This document shows, one piece after another, positions 32,024-40,070 of a DNA stretch of 49,750 nt (positions are counted from its first letter, which is position 1; every line of letters starts with the position of its first letter). Both the position numbers and the translations under genes were made by a program. The stretch is from Clostridiaceae bacterium (GTDB lineage: Bacteria; Bacillota; Clostridia; Oscillospirales; Butyricicoccaceae). The notes under the pieces were generated by a model. That model did no database searches. It saw only the letters and a program-made list of their open reading frames with translations, and was not told where the DNA came from. The stretch is taken from the NCBI GenBank assembly GCA_009911355.1, contig QXXE01000026.1, forward strand, positions 1-49,750, read 5' to 3'.

Positions 32024-33094
32024 CGCAGACCTCATCGGACGAAAGCGGCATCGCTTTCCAAACCTGGCCTGCATGAAGCTGTCCGGCTACTGGAAGGGCA
32101 AAGGGGTCGATATTGTCCTCAAAACCGACTTCACCGGCCTCTCTGAGTTCGACCAAGTGTTCATTTCAAAGGTGTTCACGGATACGTCGGTGCCGGAGGA
32201 TGTGCTGTCCCTGCCAAATGTCCAGCATGGCGGGACGGGCTTCTTCTATGACAAAGCCGTCCCCTTGCCGGATGAAGTCGAACACCACAGGCCCGATTAC
32301 CACTTGTACGACCCTTGGGTGGAGCGGCAGCTCTCAGCAGGCGGTAAAGCGCGGGACTTCATCTACTACACCGATTATTCCATCGGCTTCCTGACTCGCG
32401 GCTGCTTCCGCAAATGTAGCTTCTGCGTGAACCAGAATTACGAGCGTGTGTCTGCCCACAGCCCTCTCGCTGAGTTTTTTGACCCGGAGAGACCGAAAAT
32501 CTGTCTCTTGGATGATAATTTTCTGGGCTATCCCAACTGGAAGGGCCTCCTGACAGGTCTTCAGCAGACGCAGCGGCCCTTCCAATTCAAGCAGGGCTTG
32601 GACGAGCGGCTCCTAACGGATGAAAAATGTGCGGCCCTTTTTTCAAGCCGGTATGACAGCGACTTCATCTTCGCTTTCGATGATGCGGCGGATGCCGCAC
32701 TCATTGAGCAGAAACTTCAACTGGCCCGAAAGCACACCAACGCCGTCTGAAGTTCTACTGCTTCTGCGGCTATGACCGGACCGGAACCTGGAACGCCGAT
32801 TTCTGGAAACGGGACATTTTCGAGCTGCTGTTTCGGATCGCCATTCTGATGCGCTACAGATGCCTGCCCTATGTAATGCGGTTTGCCCGATATTCTGAAA
32901 GCCCCTACCGCGGAATGTATATCACCCTTGCCCGGTGGTGCAACCAGCCGGGGTTTTTCAAAAAGAAAAGCCTGTGGGAGTTCGCAGAAAGCAACGGACG
33001 GAACAGCGCCTGTTTCCGCTATGTTGATGAGTTTGCCGCACAGTTCCCGGAGGTGGAGCCTTACCTCCACCTCAAATTTGGAGGTAGCGTATGA
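31998..33094 (+). pseudogene. Radical SAM protein split by a frameshift
   Basis: The first frame (31998-32750) has a B12-binding-like N-terminal domain and the cluster motif CFRKCSFC (C-x3-C-x2-C) near residue 138. It stops at 32748-32750. The protein continues in the +1 frame from about 32747 (LKFYCFCGYDRTGTWNADFW...) to 33094, ending LHLKFGGSV. Together they give a ~365-residue radical SAM enzyme. A single missing base near 32744 would explain the break. There is no obvious slippery site, so this is either a real mutation or a sequence error. The gene overlaps the PAPS-reductase-like gene and the methyltransferase, so the operon layout is intact. Confidence 0.8.
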
Positions 33095-34929
33095 CAAAAA
33101 ATCCGCTGACCCTCGGCAGCCTGTTTGACGGCTCCGGGGGATTTCCTTTGGGTGGGCTGCTGGCTGGCATAACCCCGGTCTGGGCCTCGGAGATCGAGCC
33201 GTTCCCCATCCGGGTGACCACCAGGCGGTTTCCCAGCATGAAGCACTACAGCGACATCTCCCAGATGGATGGCGGGAAGATCGAGTCGGTGGACATCATT
33301 ACCTTCGGCTCCCCGTGTACCGACATGAGCATCGCGGGGAAAAGGGCTGGGCTGGATGGCGCTCAGTCCTCACTGTTTTACCAGGCCATCCGCATCATCA
33401 AAGAAATGAGGTGTGCCACCAATGGAAGATACCCGCGGTGGATCTGCTGGGAGAATGTTGTCGGGGCTTTCAGCTCGAACCGGGGCCTCGACTTCAAAGC
33501 GGTCCTCGAAGCGGTCATCGGCATCAACGAGCCGCGGGCCGAGGTGCCTATGCCTGAGAAAAAGCGATGGCCCTACGCCGACATTTACATGGGAGAGCGA
33601 TGGAGCGTTGCGTACCGCACTTTCGACGCGCAACATTGGGGAGTCCCCCAGCGAAGACGCCGCGTCTACCTTGTCGGCGATCTTGCAGGCCAGTGTGCCG
33701 GACAAGTATTATTTGAGTCCGAAGGCTTGTCTGGGTATTCTGCGGAGGGCTTCCGCGCGTGGCAAAGAGCTGCCCGAAATTCTGCGGCTGGCCTTGGAGC
33801 GGCAGGCGGCATCTGCTTGAACGACCAGGGCGGCGGACGGATGGATATTTCCGAGGAAGTGACCGCCACCCTCCGCGCCCAGGAGCATGGGCATCCGCCC
33901 TGTGTGCTGGCGGCGGGGTTCTGCAAGGAGTGTTCCGCTCAGAGCCGCGGCATTGGCTACGAGGAGGAACGCGCTCCCACCCTCCGGGCCGGGGCCATTC
34001 CCACCGCCGTCTACGAGAACCATAGCCAGGACACCAGATACACCGGGCCGCTGGACACGGCCCCCACGGTCAGTTCCACCTACGGCACCGGGGGCAACAA
34101 CCAGCCCTTCGTGGTGCAGGCCGATACGCCCAAGACGCTGAAGATACGCTCCGGCTGCGAGGGCGGCGGCAAGGGTGCGCTCATCCAGGAGGATGTGTCT
34201 GCCACCCTCTCCTGCAACAACGACCAGACGCTGTTCGTACCGTTCTGCAAAGGCACCCGGCCCCACTCTGCCCAAGAGGGTCAGGTGTGGAAAGCGGCGG
34301 AGGTCGCCAACACGCTGAACACCTTTGACGTGGGCGAGAGCCGGTGCGCGGAACTGGCGGTGCGGGCCTTTGGCATCGGCGCAGCCTACAGCGCCGGGAT
34401 GCTCTCGGACAATCCCCGCAGCGGCATCTACGAGGCAGACTCCTCCCGGACGATTGACCAGAGCGGCGGCAACCCGGCCTGCAACCAGGGCGGCATCGCC
34501 GTGGTGGAGGGGCCGACCTACGCCATGACCCCCTGCACCTACACGCAGATCGAGCGGGAAAAGGCCCCCACGCTGAACGCAAGGGATTTCAAGGACCCCA
34601 CCTTTGTCAACGCTGGTTACAGTGTGCGGAGGCTCACCCCCACCGAATGCGCCAGGTTACAAGGGTTCCCGGATTTTTGGTGTGCCAATCTGGACACGCC
34701 GGAGCCTACCGAGGAGGAGATCGCTTTCTGGACGGAGGTCTGGGAAACGCACCGCCGGGTGGTGGGCGGCTCCGCCAAGTCCAAGAGCCGGAACCAGATC
34801 ATCAAGTGGCTGCAACACCCCCATTCGGATGCCGCTGAATATAAAATGTGGGGGAATGGCGTGGCCTTGCCCAATGTGTTTTTTGTGCTGGCGGGCATTG
34901 TGTGGTCTACACAATTATCCGGCCAGTAA
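33091..34929 (+). CDS. Phage DNA (cytosine-5) methyltransferase with repeat-rich variable region
   Basis: A 612-residue C5 methyltransferase. It has motif I SLFDGSGGFPLG near residue 10, catalytic GSPCTDMS with Cys76, ENVVGAF at 121-127, QRRRRVYLV near 187, and C-terminal motifs IX-X RRLTPTECARLQGFPDFW and KMWGNGVALP. Between motifs VIII and IX lie about 330 residues, much longer than usual, carrying repeats around ATLRAQ, APTLRAG, APTVSST, ATLSCN, NTLNTF and APTLNAR. This region normally recognises the target, so the enzyme may have several specificities, as known for Bacillus phage enzymes. The start overlaps the radical SAM frame by four bases. Confidence 0.9.
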   Translation: MTKNPLTLGSLFDGSGGFPLGGLLAGITPVWASEIEPFPIRVTTRRFPSMKHYSDISQMDGGKIESVDIITFGSPCTDMSIAGKRAGLDGAQSSLFYQAIRIIKEMRCATNGRYPRWICWENVVGAFSSNRGLDFKAVLEAVIGINEPRAEVPMPEKKRWPYADIYMGERWSVAYRTFDAQHWGVPQRRRRVYLVGDLAGQCAGQVLFESEGLSGYSAEGFRAWQRAARNSAAGLGAAGGICLNDQGGGRMDISEEVTATLRAQEHGHPPCVLAAGFCKECSAQSRGIGYEEERAPTLRAGAIPTAVYENHSQDTRYTGPLDTAPTVSSTYGTGGNNQPFVVQADTPKTLKIRSGCEGGGKGALIQEDVSATLSCNNDQTLFVPFCKGTRPHSAQEGQVWKAAEVANTLNTFDVGESRCAELAVRAFGIGAAYSAGMLSDNPRSGIYEADSSRTIDQSGGNPACNQGGIAVVEGPTYAMTPCTYTQIEREKAPTLNARDFKDPTFVNAGYSVRRLTPTECARLQGFPDFWCANLDTPEPTEEEIAFWTEVWETHRRVVGGSAKSKSRNQIIKWLQHPHSDAAEYKMWGNGVALPNVFFVLAGIVWSTQLSGQ

Positions 34930-34986
34930 TTTGTCGAGGTCAGGGCGAGAAACAACTTGCTATATCCGCCGAGTAGAGCGAATATG
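34907..34986 (+). repeat. 80-bp control element, copy 1
   Basis: This and 36467-36546 are both exactly 80 bases long from CTACACAATT to AGCGAATATG. The last 31 bases are nearly identical, with the blocks CTTGCTAT and TAGAGCGAATATG. TTGCTA followed after 17 bases by GAATAT could be a promoter. The copy overlaps the end of the methyltransferase gene and precedes the 306-residue gene. Confidence 0.65.
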
Positions 34987-35016
34987 TGACTACCAAAAAA
35001 CAAGGGGGGTTCCACC

Positions 35017-35937
35017 ATGACAATCAACTACAACGTGACCGGCACCGAGCGCAAGCGCCTCGCGGACTACATTTCCGGCTTTATGGGTACGGACAAGAAG
35101 TACCTGGGCGCGCCGACCTTCGCCTACCAGATCGGCTACCTCACCGTCAGCAAGGACGGCGCGGTCAGCTTCGAGGACCGGGGCTACAACAGCGACATCG
35201 ACGCGCTGATGGCGGAGCTGGAGGGCCAGGGGTTCCACACCGAGGACACCATTGCCAAGGCTGACACCACCGAGGGTGCCGCCGAGCCGGACGAGGCCAA
35301 CGCCAGAACCGAGCCGGAGGCCACCAGCGGCGAGAACGCCACCGAGCCGGAGGCCGCTCCCGCCGAGGATGACGCCACCCAGCCCCACGGCTGCGGCCTG
35401 ACGGTCACCCTCCCCGCTGCCAGTCTGCCCTCCGAGGCGCTGACCAACCTCACCAGCCTCCTCACCGCCAAGGGGCGGCTCATCCGCAAGGCCCTGGGTG
35501 TGGAGGCCCTCCCGGTGGAGGTCAGCCCCGACACGGTTTCCTTCCCCTGGTTCGAGGGCCGGAACCTTGACGCTGACGAGGCCAAGACCTACACCCACCT
35601 GATTTCCGCCCTCTGCGACATGGCCCGGAACCAGAAGCGCATCACCGCCAAGGAAAAGGTCAACGACAACGACAAGTACGCCTTCCGGTGTTTCCTCCTC
35701 CGGCTGGGCTTCATCGGGGCCGAGTTCAAGGACGAGCGGAAAATCCTGCTCCGCGACCTCTCCGGCAACAGCGCGTTCAAGTCCGGTAAGCGCAACGCCG
35801 AGGCCCTCCAGCCGGAGCCTCCCGCCTCCACCGCTGCGGTGGAGGTCCAGGGGGATCGGGAGCTGGCCGAGGCCCTGGCGGACGAGCTGCTGATTCAGCA
35901 GGTCAACGCTTCCTTTGGAGAGGAGGCGGCATCGTGA
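35017..35937 (+). CDS. Conserved element protein (annotated elsewhere as virulence protein)
   Basis: A 306-residue protein with an N-terminal module (YNVTGTERKRLADYISGFMGTDKKYLGAPTFAYQIGYLTVSKDGAVSFEDRGY), an acidic Ala/Glu/Pro-rich linker (residues ~85-125), and a C-terminal alpha/beta domain (LTVTLPAASLPSEALTNLTSLLTAKGRLIRKALG ... VSFPWFEG). The architecture is common in Clostridial mobile elements, where it is labelled virulence protein without functional proof. GGGGGG-type ribosome sequence precedes the ATG. The repeat at 34907-34986 is its probable control region. Confidence 0.75.
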   Translation: MTINYNVTGTERKRLADYISGFMGTDKKYLGAPTFAYQIGYLTVSKDGAVSFEDRGYNSDIDALMAELEGQGFHTEDTIAKADTTEGAAEPDEANARTEPEATSGENATEPEAAPAEDDATQPHGCGLTVTLPAASLPSEALTNLTSLLTAKGRLIRKALGVEALPVEVSPDTVSFPWFEGRNLDADEAKTYTHLISALCDMARNQKRITAKEKVNDNDKYAFRCFLLRLGFIGAEFKDERKILLRDLSGNSAFKSGKRNAEALQPEPPASTAAVEVQGDRELAEALADELLIQQVNASFGEEAAS

Positions 35938-36158
35938 GAGGCATGACCCCGGAAATCCTCGCCAGCCTGCGGGAGCAGTTCCCGCAGGGGGCGCGGGTGG
36001 AGCTGCTCCGCATGGATGACCTACAGGCCCCGCCCATCGGCACCAGGGGAACGGTGCGGGGTGTGGATGATAGCGGCTCCATCATGGTGGTCTGGGACAG
36101 CGGCGGCTCCCTCCATGTGCTGTTCGGTGTGGACGAGTGCAGAAAGGTGGTCGAGTGA
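35934..36158 (+). CDS. DUF4314 protein
   Basis: A 74-residue DUF4314 protein: a small SH3-like beta barrel with the family core LREQFPQGARVELLRMDDLQAPPIGTRGTVRGVDDSGSIMVVWDSGGSLHVLFGVDECRKV. It is frequent in Clostridial prophages and conjugative elements. The function is unknown. The GTG start has AGGAGG seven bases upstream and overlaps the previous stop. An ATG nine bases downstream is the alternative. Confidence 0.83.
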   Translation: MRGMTPEILASLREQFPQGARVELLRMDDLQAPPIGTRGTVRGVDDSGSIMVVWDSGGSLHVLFGVDECRKVVE

Positions 36159-36159
36159 G

Positions 36160-36465
36160 ATGCGTAGCATTATCGGTGAGTTCTACCTTGGCAACATCAC
36201 CCCGGACGTGACCGTCATCAAGCAGACCTCTGAACTGCAAAAGGCGGTGCGGGAGATGGCCGATGCCGAGTCCTTCCTCCGTGAACACCTGGACGGCGAA
36301 TGCCTCGCCGCGCTGGAGCGGCTGGTGTCCGCCCAATCAACCTCCAACACGATTACGGTGCAGGAGCGTTATATCGACGGGTTCCGCACTGGGGCCAAGT
36401 TCATGCTGGACATCCTGACCGGCGAGAGTGAAAACTTGACACCGCTGGTGCAAACCGAGTCATAA
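36160..36465 (+). CDS. DUF6809-like small helical protein
   Basis: A 101-residue protein beginning MRSIIGEFYLGNITPD, with a charged helical body (ELQKAVREMADAESFLREHLDGECLAALERLVSAQS) and the motif RYIDGFRTGAKFMLDIL. This pattern is shared by small element proteins placed in DUF6809. The function is unknown. It starts one base after the DUF4314 stop, so the two are translated together. The second 80-bp control element begins just after its stop codon. Confidence 0.72.
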   Translation: MRSIIGEFYLGNITPDVTVIKQTSELQKAVREMADAESFLREHLDGECLAALERLVSAQSTSNTITVQERYIDGFRTGAKFMLDILTGESENLTPLVQTES

Positions 36466-36466
36466 A

Positions 36467-36546
36467 CTACACAATTCCGGCCCAGAATCCTTGTGTACTT
36501 TACGAATCGAATTGTCTTGCTATTATCTCCGTTTAGAGCGAATATG
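36467..36546 (+). repeat. 80-bp control element, copy 2
   Basis: Same length and end blocks as 34907-34986. The middle is divergent, while the last 31 bases (CTTGCTAT ... TAGAGCGAATATG) are conserved. It precedes the gene at 36594. Confidence 0.65.
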
Positions 36547-36593
36547 GGTATACCGAAAGGGAAAACCACACTTTGAAAACGGAGGGCAACACC

Positions 36594-36896
36594 ATGAAAA
36601 TCAAGATGAACAGCAAGACCGCAGCCAAGGCCGACACATACCGGCTCCTGCGGGCCACCACCCCGGAGAATCTTGAAATGAAGATGGTGCATGGCGGCGG
36701 GGCCATCCTCACCTTCGGCGACCGCATCCTGATCGCGGGGTACTACTACAACCCAAACGGGCGGTGCTACTACGGGGCCACCTACCGCTTCACCACCGCC
36801 GACTACACCTGCGAGGGCCGGGTGGAGCTGGTCAGCATCTCCGAGGACACCTTCGAGGATAACGGCCACGCCATTGCCTGGGCGATGGCGAACTGA
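36594..36896 (+). CDS. Small prophage protein of unknown function
   Basis: A 100-residue protein, beta-rich and aromatic (LEMKMVHGGGAILTFGDRILIAGYYYNPNGRCYYGATYRFTTADYTCEG). I do not recognise a family. The ATG has GGAGGG seven bases upstream. The in-frame TTG at 36573 is less likely. It is preceded by the second copy of the 80-bp element and so may share regulation with the gene at 35017. Confidence 0.68.
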   Translation: MKIKMNSKTAAKADTYRLLRATTPENLEMKMVHGGGAILTFGDRILIAGYYYNPNGRCYYGATYRFTTADYTCEGRVELVSISEDTFEDNGHAIAWAMAN

Positions 36897-36908
36897 GGGG
36901 GGCCGGAC

Positions 36909-37142
36909 ATGACGAGGCAGAAAAAGGAGATTGTCAAGAAGATTGCGGAGATGGAACGGTGGATCGCGGCGGACGAGGAGCTTGGCTGCGGATTCGCACC
37001 AGCCGGAGCCTACGATGAGATGTACCGGGGGATCGACCAGCTGGAGGAGGAATTGGCCCGGCTCCAGCACTTTGCCAGCCGGGAGGAGAAGTTCTTCGCC
37101 ACTCTCGGCTGCGAAAACTGCAACGGCAACCTCCCCTGGTAA
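36909..37142 (+). CDS. Small coiled-coil prophage protein
   Basis: A 77-residue charged protein. It has a helical N-terminus (QKKEIVKKIAEMERWIAADEELGCGF), a second helix (MYRGIDQLEEELARLQHF) and a C-terminal CENCNG. Coiled-coil formation is likely. The function is unknown. It follows the previous gene by 12 bases with a GGGGGG-type ribosome sequence. A CAGCCC/GGGCTG hairpin at 37173-37188 follows. Confidence 0.65.
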   Translation: MTRQKKEIVKKIAEMERWIAADEELGCGFAPAGAYDEMYRGIDQLEEELARLQHFASREEKFFATLGCENCNGNLPW

Positions 37143-37258
37143 GCTGACCCAAAACCGAATACACCACAGCACCAGCCCTCCGGGGCTGCTGCTCGTTACT
37201 GGCTTGCCGCTGGGCAGGTCATTTTTTATACACTTTTTTCAGAAAGGAGGCGGTTCCG

Positions 37259-37732
37259 ATGGCGACACGAGGCCGCAAACCCAAACCCACCGCAATCAAG
37301 GAGCTGGAGGGCAACCCCGGCAAGCGCCCGCTGAATGCTAATGAGCCGAGGCCGGAGCGCAAGGCTCCCCGCTGCCCAGCTTGGCTGGACACCGAGGCCA
37401 AACGGGAGTGGCGGCGCATGGGGAAGGTGCTGGAGCAGATGGGCATCCTCACCGAATTGGACATGGCGGCTTTCGCTGGCTACTGCCAAGCCTACGCCCG
37501 CTGGAAAGAGGCCGAGGAGTTCATCACCCAGCATGGCTCCATGATCCGCACCCCCAACGGCTACCTCCAGCAAGTGCCGCAGGTGTCCATTGCCCAGACC
37601 AACATGAAAATCATGCTCCGTTTCTGTGAGCAGTTCGGCCTGACTCCTTCGGCCCGGAGCCGCATCATCGCCGGGGATGGCTCGGTGGAGCCTGCGGACG
37701 AGATGGAAAAACTGCTGGGAGGTGGCTCCTGA
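37259..37732 (+). CDS. Phage terminase small subunit, P27 family
   Basis: A 157-residue P27-family terminase small subunit. The start MATRGRKPKPTAIKELEGNPGKRPLN is almost a signature of the family. The body has WLDTEAKREWRRMGKVLEQMGILTELDMAAFAGYCQAYARW. The end includes LTPSARSRI, also typical. It binds phage DNA at the packaging site and hands it to the large subunit. The AAGGAGG ribosome site precedes the ATG. Its stop overlaps the large subunit start by one base. Confidence 0.93.
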   Translation: MATRGRKPKPTAIKELEGNPGKRPLNANEPRPERKAPRCPAWLDTEAKREWRRMGKVLEQMGILTELDMAAFAGYCQAYARWKEAEEFITQHGSMIRTPNGYLQQVPQVSIAQTNMKIMLRFCEQFGLTPSARSRIIAGDGSVEPADEMEKLLGGGS

Positions 37733-39321
37733 TGGCATACGAATACACCCCGTCCAAGTTCATGCTCCCTGCCTCCCACTACGACAAGGCCAAGGCTGAC
37801 CGGGCCGTCACCTTCATCCAGAACCTATGCCACACCAAAGGCAAGTGGGCTGGGACCCCGTTCATGCTCCTTCCCTGGCAGGAGCAGATCGTCCGGGACA
37901 TTTTCGGCATCGTGAAGGGGAACGGCAAACGGCAGTTCCTCACGGCCTATGTGGAGATTCCCAAGAAACAGGGAAAGTCGGAGCTGGCCGCTGCGGTGGC
38001 TCTGTATCTGCTCTACGCTGACAACGAGCAGTCGGCGGAGGTCTACGGCGCTGCCTGCGACCGTAACCAGGCATCCATTGTGTTCGATGTGGCAAAGCAG
38101 ATGGTGCAGATGTCCCCGGCCCTCATGCGCCGCTCCAAGATCACCGCCGCCCAGAAACGCATCGTGAACTACAGCAACAACGGCTTCTACCAGGTGCTTT
38201 CGGCGGAGACCGGCACCAAGCATGGCTTGAACGTGTCCGGGCTGGTATTTGACGAGATACACGCCCAGCCCAACCGCCAGCTCTATGACGTGCTGACCAA
38301 AGGCTCCGGCGATGCCCGCGAACAGCCGCTGTTCTTTATCATCACAACTGCTGGCATCAACAAGAACAGCATCTGCTATGAGCTGCACACCAAGGCCCTC
38401 GACCTGCTGGACGAGCGGAAAAGTGACCCCTCCTTCTACCCTGTGGTGTACGGCCTGGGCATTGAGGACGATTGGACGGATGAGGCGAATTGGTACAAGG
38501 CCAACCCCTCCCTGGGCCACACAATCCCCATTGACCGGGTGCGGGACGCCTACCAGAATGCCTTGGACAATCCCGCCGAAGAAAATGTGTTCAAACAGCT
38601 CCGCTTGAACATTTGGACCTCCGCCACTGTGTGCTGGATTCCAGAACACATCTACGACCGGGGCAACCGCCCCATCGACCTGGACGATCTCTATGGCCGG
38701 GAGTGCTTTGGGGGCCTCGACCTCTCCAGCACTTCGGACATCACCGCCCCCTCGCTGGTGTTCCCGCCCCGGTCGGAGGAGGAGCCGTACACGGTGCTGC
38801 CCTTCTTCTGGCTCCCGGAGGAAACGCTGGAGCTGCGCTGTCGCCGCGACCATGTCCTCTACGATGTGTGGAAACGGCAGGGCTTCATCAACACTACCGA
38901 GGGCAACGTGGTCCACTACGGCTTTATCGAAAAGTTCATCGAGGACTTAGGGGAACGGTACAACATCAAGGAGATCGCCTTCGACCGCTGGAACGCCACC
39001 CAGATGGTTCAGAACTTGGAGGACATGGGCTTTACCGTTGTCCCCTTCGGTCAGGGCTACAAGGATATGTCCCCACCCTCCAAGGAACTGTACAAACTGC
39101 TGATGGAGGGCCGCATCAACCACGGCGGCAACCCGGTCTTGAAGTGGATGGCCCAGAATGTGATCATGCATCAGGACCCAGCCGGGAACATCAAGCCGGA
39201 CAAGGACAAATCCACAGAGAAAATAGATGGCATCGTGGCAACGATCATGGCTCTCGACCGGGCCATCCGCTGTCAGGATGCCACCTCTGTTTATGATTCC
39301 AGAGGGATTTTATTCATCTGA
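37732..39321 (+). CDS. Phage terminase large subunit
   Basis: A 529-residue terminase large subunit (Terminase_1 type, HK97-like). The ATPase has an unusual Walker A, PKKQGKSEL (about residues 76-84), as in this family, and Walker B LVFDEIHAQ near 170. The nuclease domain holds FGGLDLSSTSDITAP and, later, KEIAFDRWNATQMVQNL and DGIVATIMALDRA. It pumps DNA into the procapsid and cuts it. An antisense two-gene insertion of about 700 bases separates it from the portal gene, whereas the two are usually adjacent. Confidence 0.94.
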   Translation: MAYEYTPSKFMLPASHYDKAKADRAVTFIQNLCHTKGKWAGTPFMLLPWQEQIVRDIFGIVKGNGKRQFLTAYVEIPKKQGKSELAAAVALYLLYADNEQSAEVYGAACDRNQASIVFDVAKQMVQMSPALMRRSKITAAQKRIVNYSNNGFYQVLSAETGTKHGLNVSGLVFDEIHAQPNRQLYDVLTKGSGDAREQPLFFIITTAGINKNSICYELHTKALDLLDERKSDPSFYPVVYGLGIEDDWTDEANWYKANPSLGHTIPIDRVRDAYQNALDNPAEENVFKQLRLNIWTSATVCWIPEHIYDRGNRPIDLDDLYGRECFGGLDLSSTSDITAPSLVFPPRSEEEPYTVLPFFWLPEETLELRCRRDHVLYDVWKRQGFINTTEGNVVHYGFIEKFIEDLGERYNIKEIAFDRWNATQMVQNLEDMGFTVVPFGQGYKDMSPPSKELYKLLMEGRINHGGNPVLKWMAQNVIMHQDPAGNIKPDKDKSTEKIDGIVATIMALDRAIRCQDATSVYDSRGILFI

Positions 39322-39353
39322 AACCGCTCGAAATGTAGGTTATCCAAATCAAC

Positions 39354-39560
39354 TTATGTTTCTACGGACTGTGAATAGTGATTGAAGCGAAATCTGCCGT
39401 TTGGAAAATCAAAATCTGGAGCCCAACCATTTTTGAAGGCACTGTTGAGAATAAGAGCGGCAAAAATCAAACCGCCGTCAATCACCAACGCCTGCGGCAT
39501 GGTCAACTTATTGAAAACTTGGGTCAAACTACGACCTGCTGTCACTATCTCCTGTGACAT
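39354..39560 (-). CDS. Small putative membrane peptide in the antisense cassette
   Basis: A 68-residue protein on the strand opposite to the phage late genes. The ATG at 39560 has a very good ribosome site, GGGAGGTGAGC, which overlaps the end of the upstream XRE gene. An ATG 21 bases further out lacks this. The middle segment ALVIDGGLIFAALILNSAF could cross the membrane. A polar C-terminus (DFDFPNGRFRFNHYSQ) follows. I know no family. Pairing with a regulator suggests a lysogenic conversion product, an immunity factor or a small toxin. Confidence 0.6.
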   Translation of the reverse strand: MSQEIVTAGRSLTQVFNKLTMPQALVIDGGLIFAALILNSAFKNGWAPDFDFPNGRFRFNHYSQSVET

Positions 39561-39933
39561 CCTGCTCACCTCCCGTTTCATTGTTATCCAGGAAACTGCT
39601 TAGTGGGGTATTACCGTAGGATATTAAAAATGCATCCACAAAAGCCTTACCTCGCTCCACTGCACTCTTGGGTCCAGCGGAGTTAGCTTGCACATTTTTG
39701 GCCGCACTGGAAATTTCTTCCGGGTCTACACCAAAGTAGTCAGCTAAAAGTTTCATATGTTCGATGGATGGCTTTGTTCTACCGCTTTCCCATTTGCACA
39801 CTGCTGAACGGTCGAGTTTCAGTTTGTTCGCCAGTGTTTGCTGGGAAATGTGCCTTGCCTCTCTTAGCCCTCGGATGCGTTTCCCAATCTGACTGCGCTC
39901 ACTATCGGAGCCATGTGTCTTGGATGAGTTCAT
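39529..39933 (-). CDS. XRE-family regulator in the antisense cassette
   Basis: A 134-residue protein with an HTH_3 domain at residues ~12-66 (RIRGLREARHISQQTLANKLKLDRSAVCKWESGRTKPSIEHMKLLADYFGVDPEEI) and a longer C-terminal tail. The ATG at 39933 has AGAGGTG upstream. A longer frame starting at 39999 would run through the operator region and is unlikely. A strong promoter lies at 40014-40042, and three direct repeats lie between promoter and gene. The tail overlaps the small membrane peptide gene. It is AT-richer than the surrounding phage genes, which fits a moron-type insertion expressed from the prophage. Confidence 0.85.
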   Translation of the reverse strand: MNSSKTHGSDSERSQIGKRIRGLREARHISQQTLANKLKLDRSAVCKWESGRTKPSIEHMKLLADYFGVDPEEISSAAKNVQANSAGPKSAVERGKAFVDAFLISYGNTPLSSFLDNNETGGEQDVTGDSDSRS

Positions 39934-39968
39934 CGTACCACACCTCTTTTCAAAAAGAAACGGGAGTC

Positions 39969-39996
39969 TTGTTGAGTTTTGTTGATTGTTGTTGAG
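39969..39996. repeat. Three direct repeats spaced 10 bp apart (probable operator)
   Basis: TTGTTGAG, TTGTTGAT and TTGTTGAG start at 39969, 39979 and 39989, exactly one helical turn apart. They lie between the -10 box of the antisense promoter and the XRE gene, where bound repressor would block transcription. Confidence 0.7.
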
Positions 39997-40013
39997 CAAT
40001 GTCTGACAGCATC

Positions 40014-40042
40014 ATTATAGCTCCGACCAACCGAATAATCAA
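40014..40042 (-). promoter_or_regulatory. Promoter of the antisense cassette
   Basis: On the minus strand TTGATT (complement of 40037-40042) is followed after 17 bases by the consensus TATAAT (complement of 40014-40019). Transcription would run toward the XRE gene and against the late phage operon. Confidence 0.78.
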
Positions 40043-40070
40043 TCTACTTACTTTAAGGATGGTGATTTCT

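Noticed and set aside
32720..32755. Programmed frameshift in the radical SAM gene
   Set aside because: Restoring the frame needs a +1 shift at a place with no slippery codon pair, rare-codon pause or stimulatory structure. A one-base loss is simpler.
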